Below are positions 50,755 to 62,800 of a stretch of DNA of 64,000 nucleotides, piece after piece (within the stretch, counting starts at the first letter, position 1; every line of letters starts with the position of its first letter). Source of the stretch: Trematomus loennbergii (taxonomy: Eukaryota; Chordata; Actinopteri; Perciformes; Nototheniidae). Location: positions 21,727,702 through 21,791,701 of the forward strand of contig JAAOOA010000016.1 in assembly GCA_012861695.1 (NCBI GenBank), given 5' to 3'. Made by a program: the position numbers and the translations under genes. The notes under the pieces were generated by a model. The model worked only from the letters and a program-made list of their open reading frames with translations. It was not told where the DNA came from and did no database searches.

Positions 50755-53700
50755 GTAGGAAAATACTGCTATGCTATGCAGTTATATACTATACTCTACT
50801 CTACTTTATTCTACCTTTCTTCTACTTTAAAGGTGGGGTAGGTAAGTTTGAGAAACCGGCTCGAGATACACTTTTTGTTATATTCCAAAGGAATGCTCTT
50901 AACATCCCGATAGCAATGAATATCCTAAGTGCTTTGACCGGTCTGGCTAAAATAACTGGATGGCCTACCTGCCTGTCAGCCTTCCATCTGTGCACAAACT
51001 TATCTCGTGCCCTCATTGGTCATGTGCGCGTTCGTGTGTGTTGGAGGAGGGGCTCTGTAAGGAAGTGGCAGATTTGTTCCTGTTGTGTATTTTCAAATTC
51101 TAGCGCGCTCGAGCTGGTTTCTCCAAAATTACCTACCCCACCTTTAATTCTGTGTTTTCTTATAATTTGGTATTTCAGGTAGACTGTGGCCCAGGAAAAG
51201 AATACTATTAATAAAATCTATATGTGTATAGATGTTCATTTCGCCAGTAAATAACTTCAGTATAGCCACTTCAAGGGCTTGCAGACTGAAGCAACTATGT
51301 ATCATATCTTCTGCTGAATTTAAGCAGGTTTCCTCAGTAGCCAATAACTTTTTTGCAATTGAAAAACAATATGCAATGTTGCTTGTAATTCATAATCTGG
51401 AGTTTGGACTTTTGACCTCATAAATGAATTACATTTTGAATTGTTAGAAGTAGCATAAGTATACATTCAACGACCCAGCCAAAGCAGTTTCTGAATTAAA
51501 CCAATTTAATTGTAAAATCATATAAATAGAGAGATTGCTAGTTTATATTCCCAAGTGTTATTGGACATATATTCGGGATGGTTGGAAACGTCATTTCGAT
51601 CTGTAAACACAAACTGAGTAAAATTGACATTAAAGTTGACTTTGACATTCATGGGTGCAATTTCTTTATTTTTCGAACACTTCATTTTACAACTTCATCC
51701 TTTTTTATAGTTGTATTTGGAAGAAAGAAAATCCCCCTCTGCCTGAAACATGAAACAGTTGCTGCTTCAATCTTATCTGCGATGTTACGCTGATGTTAAG
51801 TTCCTAGAAAAGCATTTGAAAAAAGACACACAAGGGCTTCCTCCATCTGTAGACCCTCTGTTCGGATAAGGAAAAAGTCCCAAAATGTTGCGTGAGCTTT
51901 TTCCAAGGAGCGTCACCACTGATATCCAGTTTGCATCACTTCAAAGGGAAGGGGCTTTATTAGTGGGTCATGGGCTCAGTGTTACCTCACTCAGCAGAAA
52001 ACTGTGTCATTAATTTATATGAAATTCCCCGAAATGATGACTAATCTTCTGTGACTGTAAACGGAATTGATTTGGCTTTTGAAGCAAAACAAGCCATTTA
52101 AATATGTCTACTAAGACTTTGGTAAACATTTTACAAACCCAACAATTGGTTCGTTAATCGGGGTTCTCTTTGTCCGTTCGTAAACATAGGCGTAGTCGGT
52201 TGATTTAAGCTCAAAAAGTTGTATTTATAACGACAAAAAAATATATACTGTTTGACCAGAATATCGAAACAGAATAAATTAAATAACAAAATCAAAATTA
52301 GGTTTTCTATCACTTAAATATGGAGTAAACAAATCCACTATCTGTTGCTAGATAAATGATAATGGACATTGTTCCAGCCTTACATTTTTAAACCTCATAC
52401 TTCCAGATTGCCAACCTGCACAACTGCCTCTGAGCAAGGCACTGAGTCCAGTAGCTGCAGTGTATCTCCGCTGCTGCACTCTTGCCAGGAGAGAGCAGTG
52501 AATGAAACATTGTGTTCAGGCAGTGAATGGTGAATGTGCTGCTTCTTTCACACCACTCCATCTGAAGTGGTGGCAGCTTGTGGGCCTGCAGTGAAGGCGC
52601 TGTGTGTTTCTCAATCAAACGCTGGTGTCACATATCCAGAATGAGCCTGGAAATGTTACTTCAGTACAGAATATGTTTATTTATTTTAGCATTATGGCTG
52701 TTAATTACTGAATGCTCTCTTTTTACTACCACAGTGGATTTATTTGTGTGAGTCATCTGCCTTTTTGGTTAAGTTTTAGGGAACGAGGGACTAGGAAAGT
52801 GTAATGGGTTAGTTACATTTCGTTTTTTATTTATTCTTTTTTCTCTCTACTTTCTAACCACTCCTCATCTGTCCTCACACAAGGCCCTTATCTAGCTGGG
52901 GTTCCTTCTATTTCCATCACCACATCACATGCAAAACAGCTGTGAAGAACAGCCTGTATATTTAGCTGTATCGTGAGGGCGCCCGGGGCTGTGGCTAGCT
53001 TAGCCCATTACCACCGCACAATGGGGACTTTGACAAGAGACAGCAAGAGGAAGGAAAGATCCTCCGTGGTGGGACAGAAATAGACATCTCAGTGTGTGTT
53101 GCTTTGTGGACTCAGCATGTGTGACCGAGCTACGACAGACAGCGAGGCTACCTGTGTGTTTCAAGTGTTTACATAAAGGTTTGCACTGTAGCTTTATTGT
53201 TTTATGGACTTTCAACAAGTTTTGTACAACTGAAGTGATGCAAATATTAATAATTTTTTTATCTACTCACCACATTTTGATCAGTAATTCCTTATTTAGG
53301 CATTTATTTGTCAGGAAATTGTAAATAATTACTATTACAATTTCCAATAGACCAACCTGATGTCCTCAAATTGATTGTTTTGTCCGACACGAGTCCAACA
53401 CCAAACCCAGAGATATTCAGATTACTATGACAAATAACAAATGCAGGCAATGTGAGAGGCTTTCACGAGTTGATATTTGTTTCTTTGCTTGAAAAGTACT
53501 TGAAAAATGTATTGATTATAAAAATTGGTTCGGACTTATTTTTCAGCGATCAAATGTTTGATTAAGTGATCACTTAAATAAAAATTAAGTTTAGGGTTCT
53601 GAAGTTTTCTGATCTGAGAGATTAGTGCATTAGGGGCTGAATATTGCTGGACCTTAGCCCCCCATTTCAGTCTGCATACTGTAGGGTGGTTGTTCTATTT

Positions 53701-55762
53701 TAGAGAGATTTACTTGTTTTTATGTGTTACAAAAATTCCATCCATCTCTGGATCCTGATCCTTGTTGGGATTATGAGGTCATCTTTTATCTGCTGATCCT
53801 ATATTTGAATGAATCAAACTTTTATTTTCCCCAGTGGAATTTGCTGTGCACAAAGAGCATAACAGTGTATCAAAAGATCATCAACCACCATTCGTGACAT
53901 CACATAATAAAGCATAACAGGAAAAAAATCCTAAAAAAAGAATTTGGAAATCAGTTTAAGAACTGCCAAATTTACACCATGTGATCAGAGCTTGTTAAGT
54001 AGGTGAATGCTGAGCATGACAATAATGCGATGCCTCTTGAGTCTTTACCTTCGTCATGAAAATAAACACAATTTCATCATGTCCTTTTGTACTGTTTCAC
54101 AAATGTAGCTTAGTGGTTGGAAGGTTTGGACAAATAACGTTTATTAACCCAGAGCAGCCGTGCTTGCTGACAGTCACTGGTGCATGCTTCAGTGTAAATA
54201 AAGTTAATTGAAACTTGTGGTGGACATTTATTTGCTCGTTCTGCCCTGTGGTTCACCTGCTACTGATGTTCTGAATTCAATTGTAAAACTATTCATGCAT
54301 TTGGGTATTTTGAGAGTCGATGTGGACTATAATCAAGATAAATGAGCGTTGATACTGAACTGTCGATCGGTTCTGGATATCCCCAGTGAGACAGAAATTA
54401 AGTTGTTTGGAAATGGTGTTTCGTTATTTTTCCTTGCGTGTGGTACTAAGGTTATTGAATGCTGATTATTTACATGGTGATTGTTAAATATCACTTTGGA
54501 TCTTTTAGAAATGAAATATTTAACCTGTTTTTAACACATTGTTTCTACAATAATATAGCCAACAACTTGTAAAATATGTAACTTAAATGGGAGAAATCTG
54601 ATCTAAGTGAGACTGTCTGCAAATTTAAATAATAATACCTCATCCATTTTCAATCGTGTCCAGATTTTGTTTTGCTGAGCTAATCATTTCTTGTGATTCT
54701 TGTTTCCAGGACCGAGGACAGGATTGAGAGGAGTGAGCGAGAGACCTGCACCAAGATGGATAGTATCGAGGCAGAAGAACAGTAAGTCCAGCAAACCCTC
54801 AAATCTTTTGTGTGGTGCGATTGTTTCGTAATCTTTCACAAATGCATGTCCTAATTTTTCCGTCTGTAGACAACCCACTCTAACGAGGCGCTGTCGTGGG
54901 CTCGGAGCTTTGAGCTGATGCTGCGCTCGCTGGGGGGCCGGAGGTCTTCAGGGAGTTCCTGCGCTCGGAGTACAGCGAGGACAATCTGCTGTTCTGGTTG
55001 GCCTGTGAAGAGCTGAGGAAGGAGACGGATCCCTCAGTGGTGGAGGAGAAGTCCAGGATCATATATGAAGACTACGTGTCCATATTATCACCCAAAGAGG
55101 TACCGGATGTATTTGTGTTGGATCAGCAAATGTAAGCTGTAATCATACGTTAGAAAAATGGCTCTAGTGATGGTAAAGCTGGTTTGTTTTTCAGTCAGTC
55201 CACCCCTCAAATCCATTTTTGTTATGAAATTGGTTACATTTGGACATTCATTTTCTAGAAGATGCCTCTCACTAACCTTCTATGTTGTGCCTTTATCATG
55301 AAAATGTGTCAAATTGTCAAATACTTTGGTTTATAATAATAATAATAATAATAATACATGTGATTTATATAGTGCTTTTCCTGGTGCTCACTAAAACTCA
55401 AAGTATTCCCATTAACCTTGTTTGTTTTTTTGCTTTAATCCTATTTAAATGTTCAGCAAAACTGAATGTTAGCATGCCAACACGCTATACGAAGATGTTG
55501 AAAGTGGTAAACCATTGTTGATCAGAGTGTCTTAGCATTGTCATTTTGAGCCTGTATCATCTGTCTTCCTCAGGTGAGTCTGGACTCGCGGGTCAGAGAA
55601 GGAATCAATCTGACCCTGGCGGAGCCCAGCAACCTGATGTACGAGGAGGCCCAGTTCCAGATCTACACCCTGATGCACCGTGACTCCTTCCCCCGTTTCC
55701 TCAACTCCTCCGTTTACAGAGACCTCCTGGCCAACAAGAGGCGCACCTGCCTGGAGACCTAG
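50649..55762 (+). CDS. rgs19: Regulator of G-protein signalling, RZ subfamily (rgs19-like)
   Basis: Coding exons 50649-50754, 54710-54781, 54870-55099 and 55574-55762 form an RZ-type RGS protein of about 175 residues: an MRKRQ start, a cysteine string (ACCLCWCGCCKCLW) that is palmitoylated in this family, then the RGS domain (FREFLRSEYSEDNLLFWLAC, IYEDYVSILSPKEV, IYTLMHRDSFPRFL). RZ proteins accelerate GTP hydrolysis on Gi/Gz-class alpha subunits at membranes. RGS19 is preferred over RGS17/RGS20 because of VREGIN and the Trp right after the cysteine string. As printed, the frame is lost once in exon 1 and twice in exon 3, each a one-base loss in or beside a short homopolymer; exon lengths (106, 72, 230) are short by 1, 0 and 2. 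All splice sites are canonical. Confidence 0.85.
50831..51143. mobile_element. 313-bp TTAA MITE in the RGS intron
   Basis: The ends AGGTGGGGTAGGTAAGTTTG and, reverse-complemented, AGGTGGGGTAGGTAATTTTG extend about 35 bp as inverted repeats through GAGAAACC.GCTCGAG. TTAA lies on both sides (50827-50830, 51144-51147). It begins 77 bp after the exon 1 donor. Confidence 0.88.
51148..54709. other. RGS intron, no exon seen
   Basis: Ordinary AT-rich intron. A LINE-tail-like piece lies at about 53817-53935 (CTTTTATTTTCCCCAGTGGA). No other feature is recognised. Confidence 0.5.
54710..54781 (+). CDS. rgs19: rgs19-like coding exon 2 (linker)
   Basis: A 72-bp exon between TTTCCAG and A/GTAAGT encodes TEDRIERSERETCTKMDSIE and AEE with split codons at both ends. 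It is in phase with both neighbours once their indels are allowed for. Confidence 0.82.
54870..55099 (+). CDS. rgs19: rgs19-like coding exon 3 (first half of the RGS domain)
   Basis: Between CTGTAG and AAAGAG/GTACCG. It encodes LNEALSWARSFELML and, in a different frame, EVFREFLRSEYSEDNLLFW through SILSPKE. Two single-base losses are inferred: at CTAACGAG (about 54879-54883, expected AAA) and at GGCCGGAGG (about 54938-54945, expected GGG). The conserved residues around them are otherwise intact. Confidence 0.85.
55330..55403. repeat. (TAA)n and dispersed-repeat tail in RGS intron 3
   Basis: A short (ATA)n run is followed by TGATTTATATAGTGCTTTTC, a sequence common at the ends of dispersed fish repeats. 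Confidence 0.55.
55574..55762 (+). CDS. rgs19: rgs19-like coding exon 4 (end of the RGS domain, stop)
   Basis: After CTTCCTCAG the exon reads VSLDSRVREGINLTLAEPSN, then FQIYTLMHRDSFPRFLNSS, and ends LETstop at 55760-55762. It is fully open. The phase-0 junction KE/VS is the conserved intron position of RZ genes. Confidence 0.92.
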   Translation: MSLDSRVREGINLTLAEPSNLMYEEAQFQIYTLMHRDSFPRFLNSSVYRDLLANKRRTCLET

Positions 55763-58700
55763 ACCCCCCCGACCCTCCCTCATCGCCATCGTACGCCAAC
55801 GAGACTACTACTTACATTTCAAATACTACTATGGTGCCAGAAGTCGGGTTTGGAAAAATCTCTCCCTCTTTTTTGATTGAAAAGACTGAACGACATCCAA
55901 GATAGCTGGTTGTTTTTTATTTATATTTTTTAAGCAATTTATATCCAGTTCTCCGCTGGAGCGAGGTCGGGCTTTGCTGGTTGGTTTTTGGTCAATTTAA
56001 GGCCATGAATGCTGGCCAGTGATTGTTTTGCTAGCGATTTGTGCTGTTTGTTACTGGCCAACCCACTTGTCAGCTGTCGGTTGAAATGGCCAACCTGACG
56101 GCCAGCTGCTGGTTAACTGTGGACAAGGACTCCTCAGGCGGTGGGGACAGAAAGAGAGAGAGAGACGAAAAGGACACGCCAACTGTTCCTGTACTGTAAT
56201 ATCTAGACCTCATGCTTTCTATCCTCACTTTAATACTCTCTCTCTCAAACTCATTCTGTCATATTGTTTTGTTTTTCTATCTCTGTCACATTCCTCCGAT
56301 GTGTAAAAAGTTTTATTTCTTCACTGTCCAAACATGACACTTAGTAGTTGGTGGGAGTCGGGGTGTCTCTGCCCGTTAACCAATTGAAGCACTGGCTCTG
56401 CATGTAACTCTCTCTCTCTCTACAGTAGCTTGACGATGTAAGCCGCGGACTGCAACTATTTTTGAATATTGAGATGTATTTAGACAGGGGTCCTGTCTCG
56501 TTGTCTGGGTGTCTTTATTCGGTGAAGGGAAAAAGTACACTTCTGCCAATTTGAAGCATACTGCAGTTTTTTTTATTGAGCAGATTTGATGGCTTCTGCA
56601 GTAAAGGCAGCACACCTACCCGTCCATCCCACTGTCCATCCGTCCGTCCGTCCGTCCAAGCACTTTCCTTCTTTAGGATTCTTTAACTGGGAGAAGTAAG
56701 GGCTAGAATTGTGGTTGGGCAGCTACATGTATTATTATAACTCGTTAACTTAGACAAAAAATCTCTCCACCGAGAAAATCACAATGCCTTTACATGTAAG
56801 AAAAGGCAGCACAGGCGCTGCTGGAGTTTTTCTGGAAAGCAACCACAGTTTGTCCAACGATCCCTACCTCCCATCTTTTTCCCTCCGACTGACCATCACA
56901 GCCTGGCAAGGTGCCCAACGGGGGGGAAGAAACCACCGCTGGAGAGAATTGAAACAGACCCACGTTGACTGCAGATACATCATGACATTTTTGCGCAGAT
57001 AAATAGGGTTTACCTTTTAGTGTTTTAATTAGGAAAAACTGGTTGGAGGACATACGCAGATGCAGCAGGCACTGATCCAACTGATAGGGTTTTGGAGCCC
57101 TGGCCTTTGACTGTAAGGCTTTACCTTTAGATGCTGTAGGTTACATGGCAGTCCCTGCAGTTTGTTGTCCAGTTTCACGCTGCAGATACGTAACCCGGGT
57201 GCCAAACATGATTTTAAAGATGCTGTGATATCAGATGTGACGAGGTCACCAGGTTGAGACTCTCTGTATTTCTGGTGCATGTCGGTGTCTCCTGCAGATT
57301 GAGCTGGGAGAATGTATGGTTGTCCTTCAGTTAGCTACCACCCATTCAAGACACTCCTTTTTCCAGAGCTAGTGAAGAGGGTTGGTAAATGCTAACAAGC
57401 TACCGTGCCGGGCTAACGAAGACGTTTGCGTAGTCATGCTACATGCTAGCCTTCTCGAAAAAAGGCTAACTAGGTGTTAGCATGCTTTAGGCAAGCAGTC
57501 AGCATGCTTGTGCTAGCCAATGATAACCCTCCAGCCAACTGCCAGCCCTCACTCACTCTGGTTTGTTTTTCTAATCTGACTTTCACAGCATGCGATGATA
57601 ATGGCTATGTGTGTGTATGGTGTAGTTACACACTTAACAGGAAAATGTAGAAAAAAAAATAACTTTAAGAGGGTCTTGCCAAATGTCCCATTAACATTTT
57701 TAGTATATAAAAGGACATTTTGTTTTTTAGATGGTGTGAACATTTGAACCTTGCTCCTGGCCTGTGGATGTGCAGTAGAAAGTGCATGAGTGCAGTATAT
57801 GCTATTTTGTTTAATGAACCCGGCCTCCGAGTATATTCATTGTGTTACATGATGGATAGCTGACCTCTTGGTTAGGTGGTTAGTGCAGTCTTAAAGTGTC
57901 AATTAAAACAGTGCCACTCCTCATTGATAAATCTAGGCGTCCATGTTGCCACCTCTTTTAACTACCTGAAGTCCATGTGCCAAGTTTGGTCTAGATCAAA
58001 TTAAAAAGTAGACGGTGCAGGATGTCCACAGACTAATGAAGTGCAATTGTGTTAGATACATTTTGAAAGGTTTATCTTATAAATGACTAACCATGACACC
58101 TGTTAGGATACTCAAAATGTTTAAGGCCACTGTTGGATTATTCAAAGATCTTGCCGTATTCAATTAACATTTGCCAGTTTAACTAGAGGATTTAAATAAA
58201 ATATTGTAAGAAATAATTTATTTTATCTTGCAGGTCCTCTGCTAGAAAAGATTATCCATAGTTGAGTTTTCCTCAACACTTATTCACATTTGCAGTGTTG
58301 AAAATGCTAACTAGATGAATCTGCCAAGTCAAATAAAAGTGACAATATAAGTGTTTTGTTGTCAAATATTGATTTTAAATCGGTAAAACTGACACTTTAA
58401 AGTCAAGAAGTCGAGTCTAAACTAATAATCACCAAACATTTTTGCAATGTTCCTTATTGAAACGATGCTATGGGCAATACATTACTACCTTGATTGATAT
58501 TGCTTGGCGGCTATAATGAAGAGCTCTGCATGCGTACACCGACTTTATCAGATCCATAAGAATTCAGAGTAACTAGCCAAATCTGATACTGAGGGATCAG
58601 TAATCACACTTTAGACGTTGCATTTGGACAACTCTATCACTTTTTGACTGAATAGAAGAATGCCTGTAACTCATAAAAAGCAGAAAATGTCTTCTTCTGC

Positions 58701-59850
58701 ACAGTACAGCTACGTCTCCTTGTTGCTGACTACACAGTAATTTAACACGAGAATGTTTCACCAACAACCAGATAATGAAATCGTGGTGCAATTAAACCAA
58801 GTTTACATTTATAAATAGTGAGATGTGTGTACCTTATTGAATAACCGCGGCGAGCCAACTGTCCTCAGTGTGAGCAGAGAGCCAGTCTCTGCCTAGTGCT
58901 AACTCCATTAGCACTTTACAGGGTTTACAGGGAGGACAGACGCAGCAGAGCCTCACGTCCTTTCCTCATCATTTATTGTGACTTTTACACAGTGGGGAAA
59001 AGTACACGGTTGTTTATTTTGAATAACTGCATTTCAAATGTAGATTTTACAAGCAATGATGATGTGAAGTGATGTAGTGTCATCGCTGACTTTAGATTTG
59101 TGTCTTTGACTTTCCATGGGTTTAAGTGAGTGGGATTTTGAAACGTGGCTGTGGTTTTATCGACTACAAAAAAAAAAGGTTGCGAGCTGAAGTGTCCTGA
59201 TTGGTTGGAGGAGGTTTGCGAAGCTTTGGCCTTACTGACACGTTTTATTCTTTTTCCTTTGTATAAAAAAACAACAAGCGTCTCCGTAGGCTTTTCACTA
59301 CCTCTCATGTTGGTTAATTTATTTCACATCTAGTTGTCAATGTACAAGTTGTTTTTAGATCTACTTGAAGCCTAACACTGTAAACAAAAATGTGCACAGA
59401 AAAATGACTATGTATATGACCAGAGGGGTTAAAGAGAGCTTGGCCTAGTCGACATTATTTCTTTGTTTGTTTGTATGTTTGTTTTTAATTGTGTTGAGCT
59501 GAACTAGATTTTGCATCTCTATAAAGAATTCAGGAATCCACTGTCTAAGGGCTAATCCCATTTTTGCCTATGCAAATCTGTTACTGTGGGTGAGTTGGGA
59601 AAGGGCGAGCTACCGCACCTTTCACGTGTTTGATGGACCATGGTTTACAATGCCCTTTGCTGATATTCTTCAATCTTATTCAGCAAAAATGTACGCTTTC
59701 TTTTGTTTCTATATAAATATTATATATCTATATATATAGATATACTGTATATATAACAATTAATATACAGAGAAAATAGTATATGCCTTCGTGATGATAA
59801 AAAAGAAACCTTGCTGAAAACAAATAAATGTGTTGTCTGACATGTGGCTG
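55763..59850 (+). other. Probable long 3' UTR of the RGS gene
   Basis: No further coding exon is seen after the stop. An AATAAA at 59823-59828 followed by a TGTGTTGTCTGAC-type GU-rich stretch is a plausible polyadenylation site, giving a 3' UTR of about 4 kb. A (GTCC)n run is at 56637-56657. Earlier cleavage sites cannot be excluded. Confidence 0.45.
59823..59828 (+). promoter_or_regulatory. Candidate polyadenylation signal
   Basis: AATAAA followed within 10-30 bases by GT-rich sequence, the best-placed signal downstream of the RGS stop codon. Confidence 0.4.
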
Positions 59851-62800
59851 TGTGCTGGAGTCTTGGTAAAATGACGACTGACAGAAGAGTTTACTCACTA
59901 ACTCTCATGACTACAACAGGATACAAAACCAGTGGCTGACCCTTTGCAGTATTCCCTAACTGAGGGGAAACACGTTTATTTATCTAAGGAGAAACCACAT
60001 CATGACTTTCTGTGACAAGTACTTTATTCCAGCCCTGAGCCTGTGAGGTGATAAGTTAGTCGGGTTGCCCAGAATTATGTCTTTTTCATTTTTCAGTGTA
60101 ACATTTAGTCAATTTTAAAGCAAGACTATGTATCTTTTGCTTAACTGAAGCTATAGATGCCACTGGTGACAGTAAATGGGTGGAAGCCAAAACATTGTGT
60201 CAGAAATAGAGACAAGTCATAAAGTCAGCAACTGACTGTAATATCAATAAAAGGGTGAGATCTAGGAAAATATTGCTAGCATTAGCTAAGATTAGCCGCT
60301 CGTGGCTACACTCAATCTAAGTAAAGCTGCAACGCCAAAATGTTTGAGCAGATCAAAATGAGAAAATGTTGAGTTTACTGCTCATTAATTAAACTTTTCA
60401 TTAGGACTACATATGCTTTTGTATTTTTGTTGAAAAGTTGCATAGTCTCTCTTTGAATGGCTGAATTTGAGCATGGACACGGTCCATATTAAGTCACATT
60501 CTTTATCCAGTAATCCGTTAATAAAAAAGAAATTCCATGTTATATGAAATGATAAACATTTGATGGTAATAATCTTTTTGTTGTGCGTCAGTGGAGCCTG
60601 CACAGATGTTAGTGTGAGTTAATAATTCAAAGTGTGCAGCACCATGTCGTCAGCAAACAGCAGGAAGTTACTCTACAATCCTTCATCTTGTTATTCTTTA
60701 TGTAGCCACATCCAGTCAGACTATCACTGTGCTAATACAGTAGCATTGATTTAGGACACATCAGCAGAAGTGGGCTTTCTGTTTTTTTAATACTCCCCTA
60801 ATGCAAGGTGTAAGAAAAGTCAATACTATGTTACTTCTAAGACCGTTCACTTTAAGCTTCGAGTTGAGGGTTGATTTAGGTCTGATAATTTATTTTTTAA
60901 CTCTTATTTGTACAGAAGATTTAGCTCCGTGGAAATGACAATAGGAGGGTTGATGTATAGATTTTTCTCCTTAAGTACTCACAGTGCATCATGACTGAAC
61001 AGAGACAGGTTTATCGACTGATGGTGGTTAGAAACGTGATTTGGTGCCTCTTTACGCTTCACAACAGACCTCAAGATCTCTTTCTGTCTCTCAAATAAAA
61101 TAGCAGTTAAAGTGAGATGGTCCTGTTTTACAGCAAATATAACACCAATGTTTATTCCTCCTACTGACCCTCATATTGTCTCTTTTGTACCTCTTCGAGA
61201 GGTGTTTGTGCTACTTGAAGGAAGAGTTTATATTTGTGCAGGTACCTGGTTGAAGTTTCAACAGTTTTAGGCAATCACTTTTCTCTTTATTGATTTAGAT
61301 GCCTAAACCTCCTGGTTTTTGTCATGCCTTTGTAGATAGATCACAGTCGTTAAGAGATGATCCGCAGGTGAAAATAAAAAGAATTTTACTGTCACTTTAC
61401 GCGATAAAATACAAGTGACATTTTTCTATTCAGCATGCTTTTTGCTAAATAAATGAAATAATTCAGTTATTTGCTATAAACGATACTGTATGAGTATGTA
61501 TTCAAGTACTGCAGTATGCAGACATTAAAAATATCAGAAACTCTCTTGAGAGGTTCATATTTTCCTTCTAGTATGTTTCACTAATATTGACGGTTATGGG
61601 TTCCTAATTCTTGTTCGAGTGTCTCGTGAATTGCCAGAATGACTAAATGACCCCCTCTGTATTAACAAATATACACTATGGTTGGTTATTTCCACATGCA
61701 TGACTCACAGAGTAATTTTACCTGGACAGTTAAAGTGCAGCCAGCTTCACTTTTACTGTTTTCCACTGGAAGCTTGAAAAATGTGATGATGACTGAGTTT
61801 ATTTCACATGAAGGAAGATGTTTTCCTTGTGCACTAATGGTCAACAAAATGCAGAGTTAATGTATCATCTTGCCACACAACGCAAATGTGACCTCAAGGC
61901 TTCAGATGTAAAATGTTTAGGTGAGAAAAAATGATGCTGGAGCTTCGAACAGCAGCCAGTAAGCTGAAGAGTTTAACAGATGTTGCCAAGGATATGATGG
62001 GTTTTCATCATTTTGAGTTTTTTCAAAAGTAAATCAATCCTTGAACAGAAGTCGCTGTCTGGAACGCCCCGATATGCAGGAATCTCTTCACTGTAGCAAA
62101 GAAAATACATTCCTGTGTTATTAGTCCAACCTCGATTGAACACCATCTTCTGTTGTAGAGTCTAACAGGATTGAACAGATTTAACACAACTGAGCATTTG
62201 GGAATTTGTATATTGTGAGAAACATTTAATCATGTTGGTGTTGGCAATCCTCTGCATGAATAGAAAGCCTTTATTGTCATTGTACAAAAATATACAAGGA
62301 GATTTTGGAGTGCAACCCTGTCACCAGTTCAATACATAAATATGCCTTTTTTTATTATTATTATTATTATTTTGGCTGGTTAGCATTTACAAAAGTTGCA
62401 AAATTGTAAAACACCCTTTTTTTGATGATTACCTTTTTCCTGACATGAGAGTGCCGTTTAACTCAAATAAGCAAAAATAATGTAAAATCCTTTTAAAATA
62501 AATTGTTGAGCTACGTAAAGTCAAAAGGAAAAAGGATGAAATTGCCCTGACAAACTTATCAATGCAAGTCTCCCAGGATACGTATTAGGAAATAAAATGT
62601 GCCAAATTTATAATCTAACTTTTGTTATAATGCAAAAGGGTCAAAGGTATTGTTGGAATATGAAATCATATATTCTGTTGCAAATGTTCCTTATGAATCA
62701 CATTCTGTTATCTGTCTTTTCACGTTGCTGTCGTGGGTTTTTGTGTAATTTCTCTGAATCATCCACATGTAATCTACTTCATGGACATGTAATCTACTTC

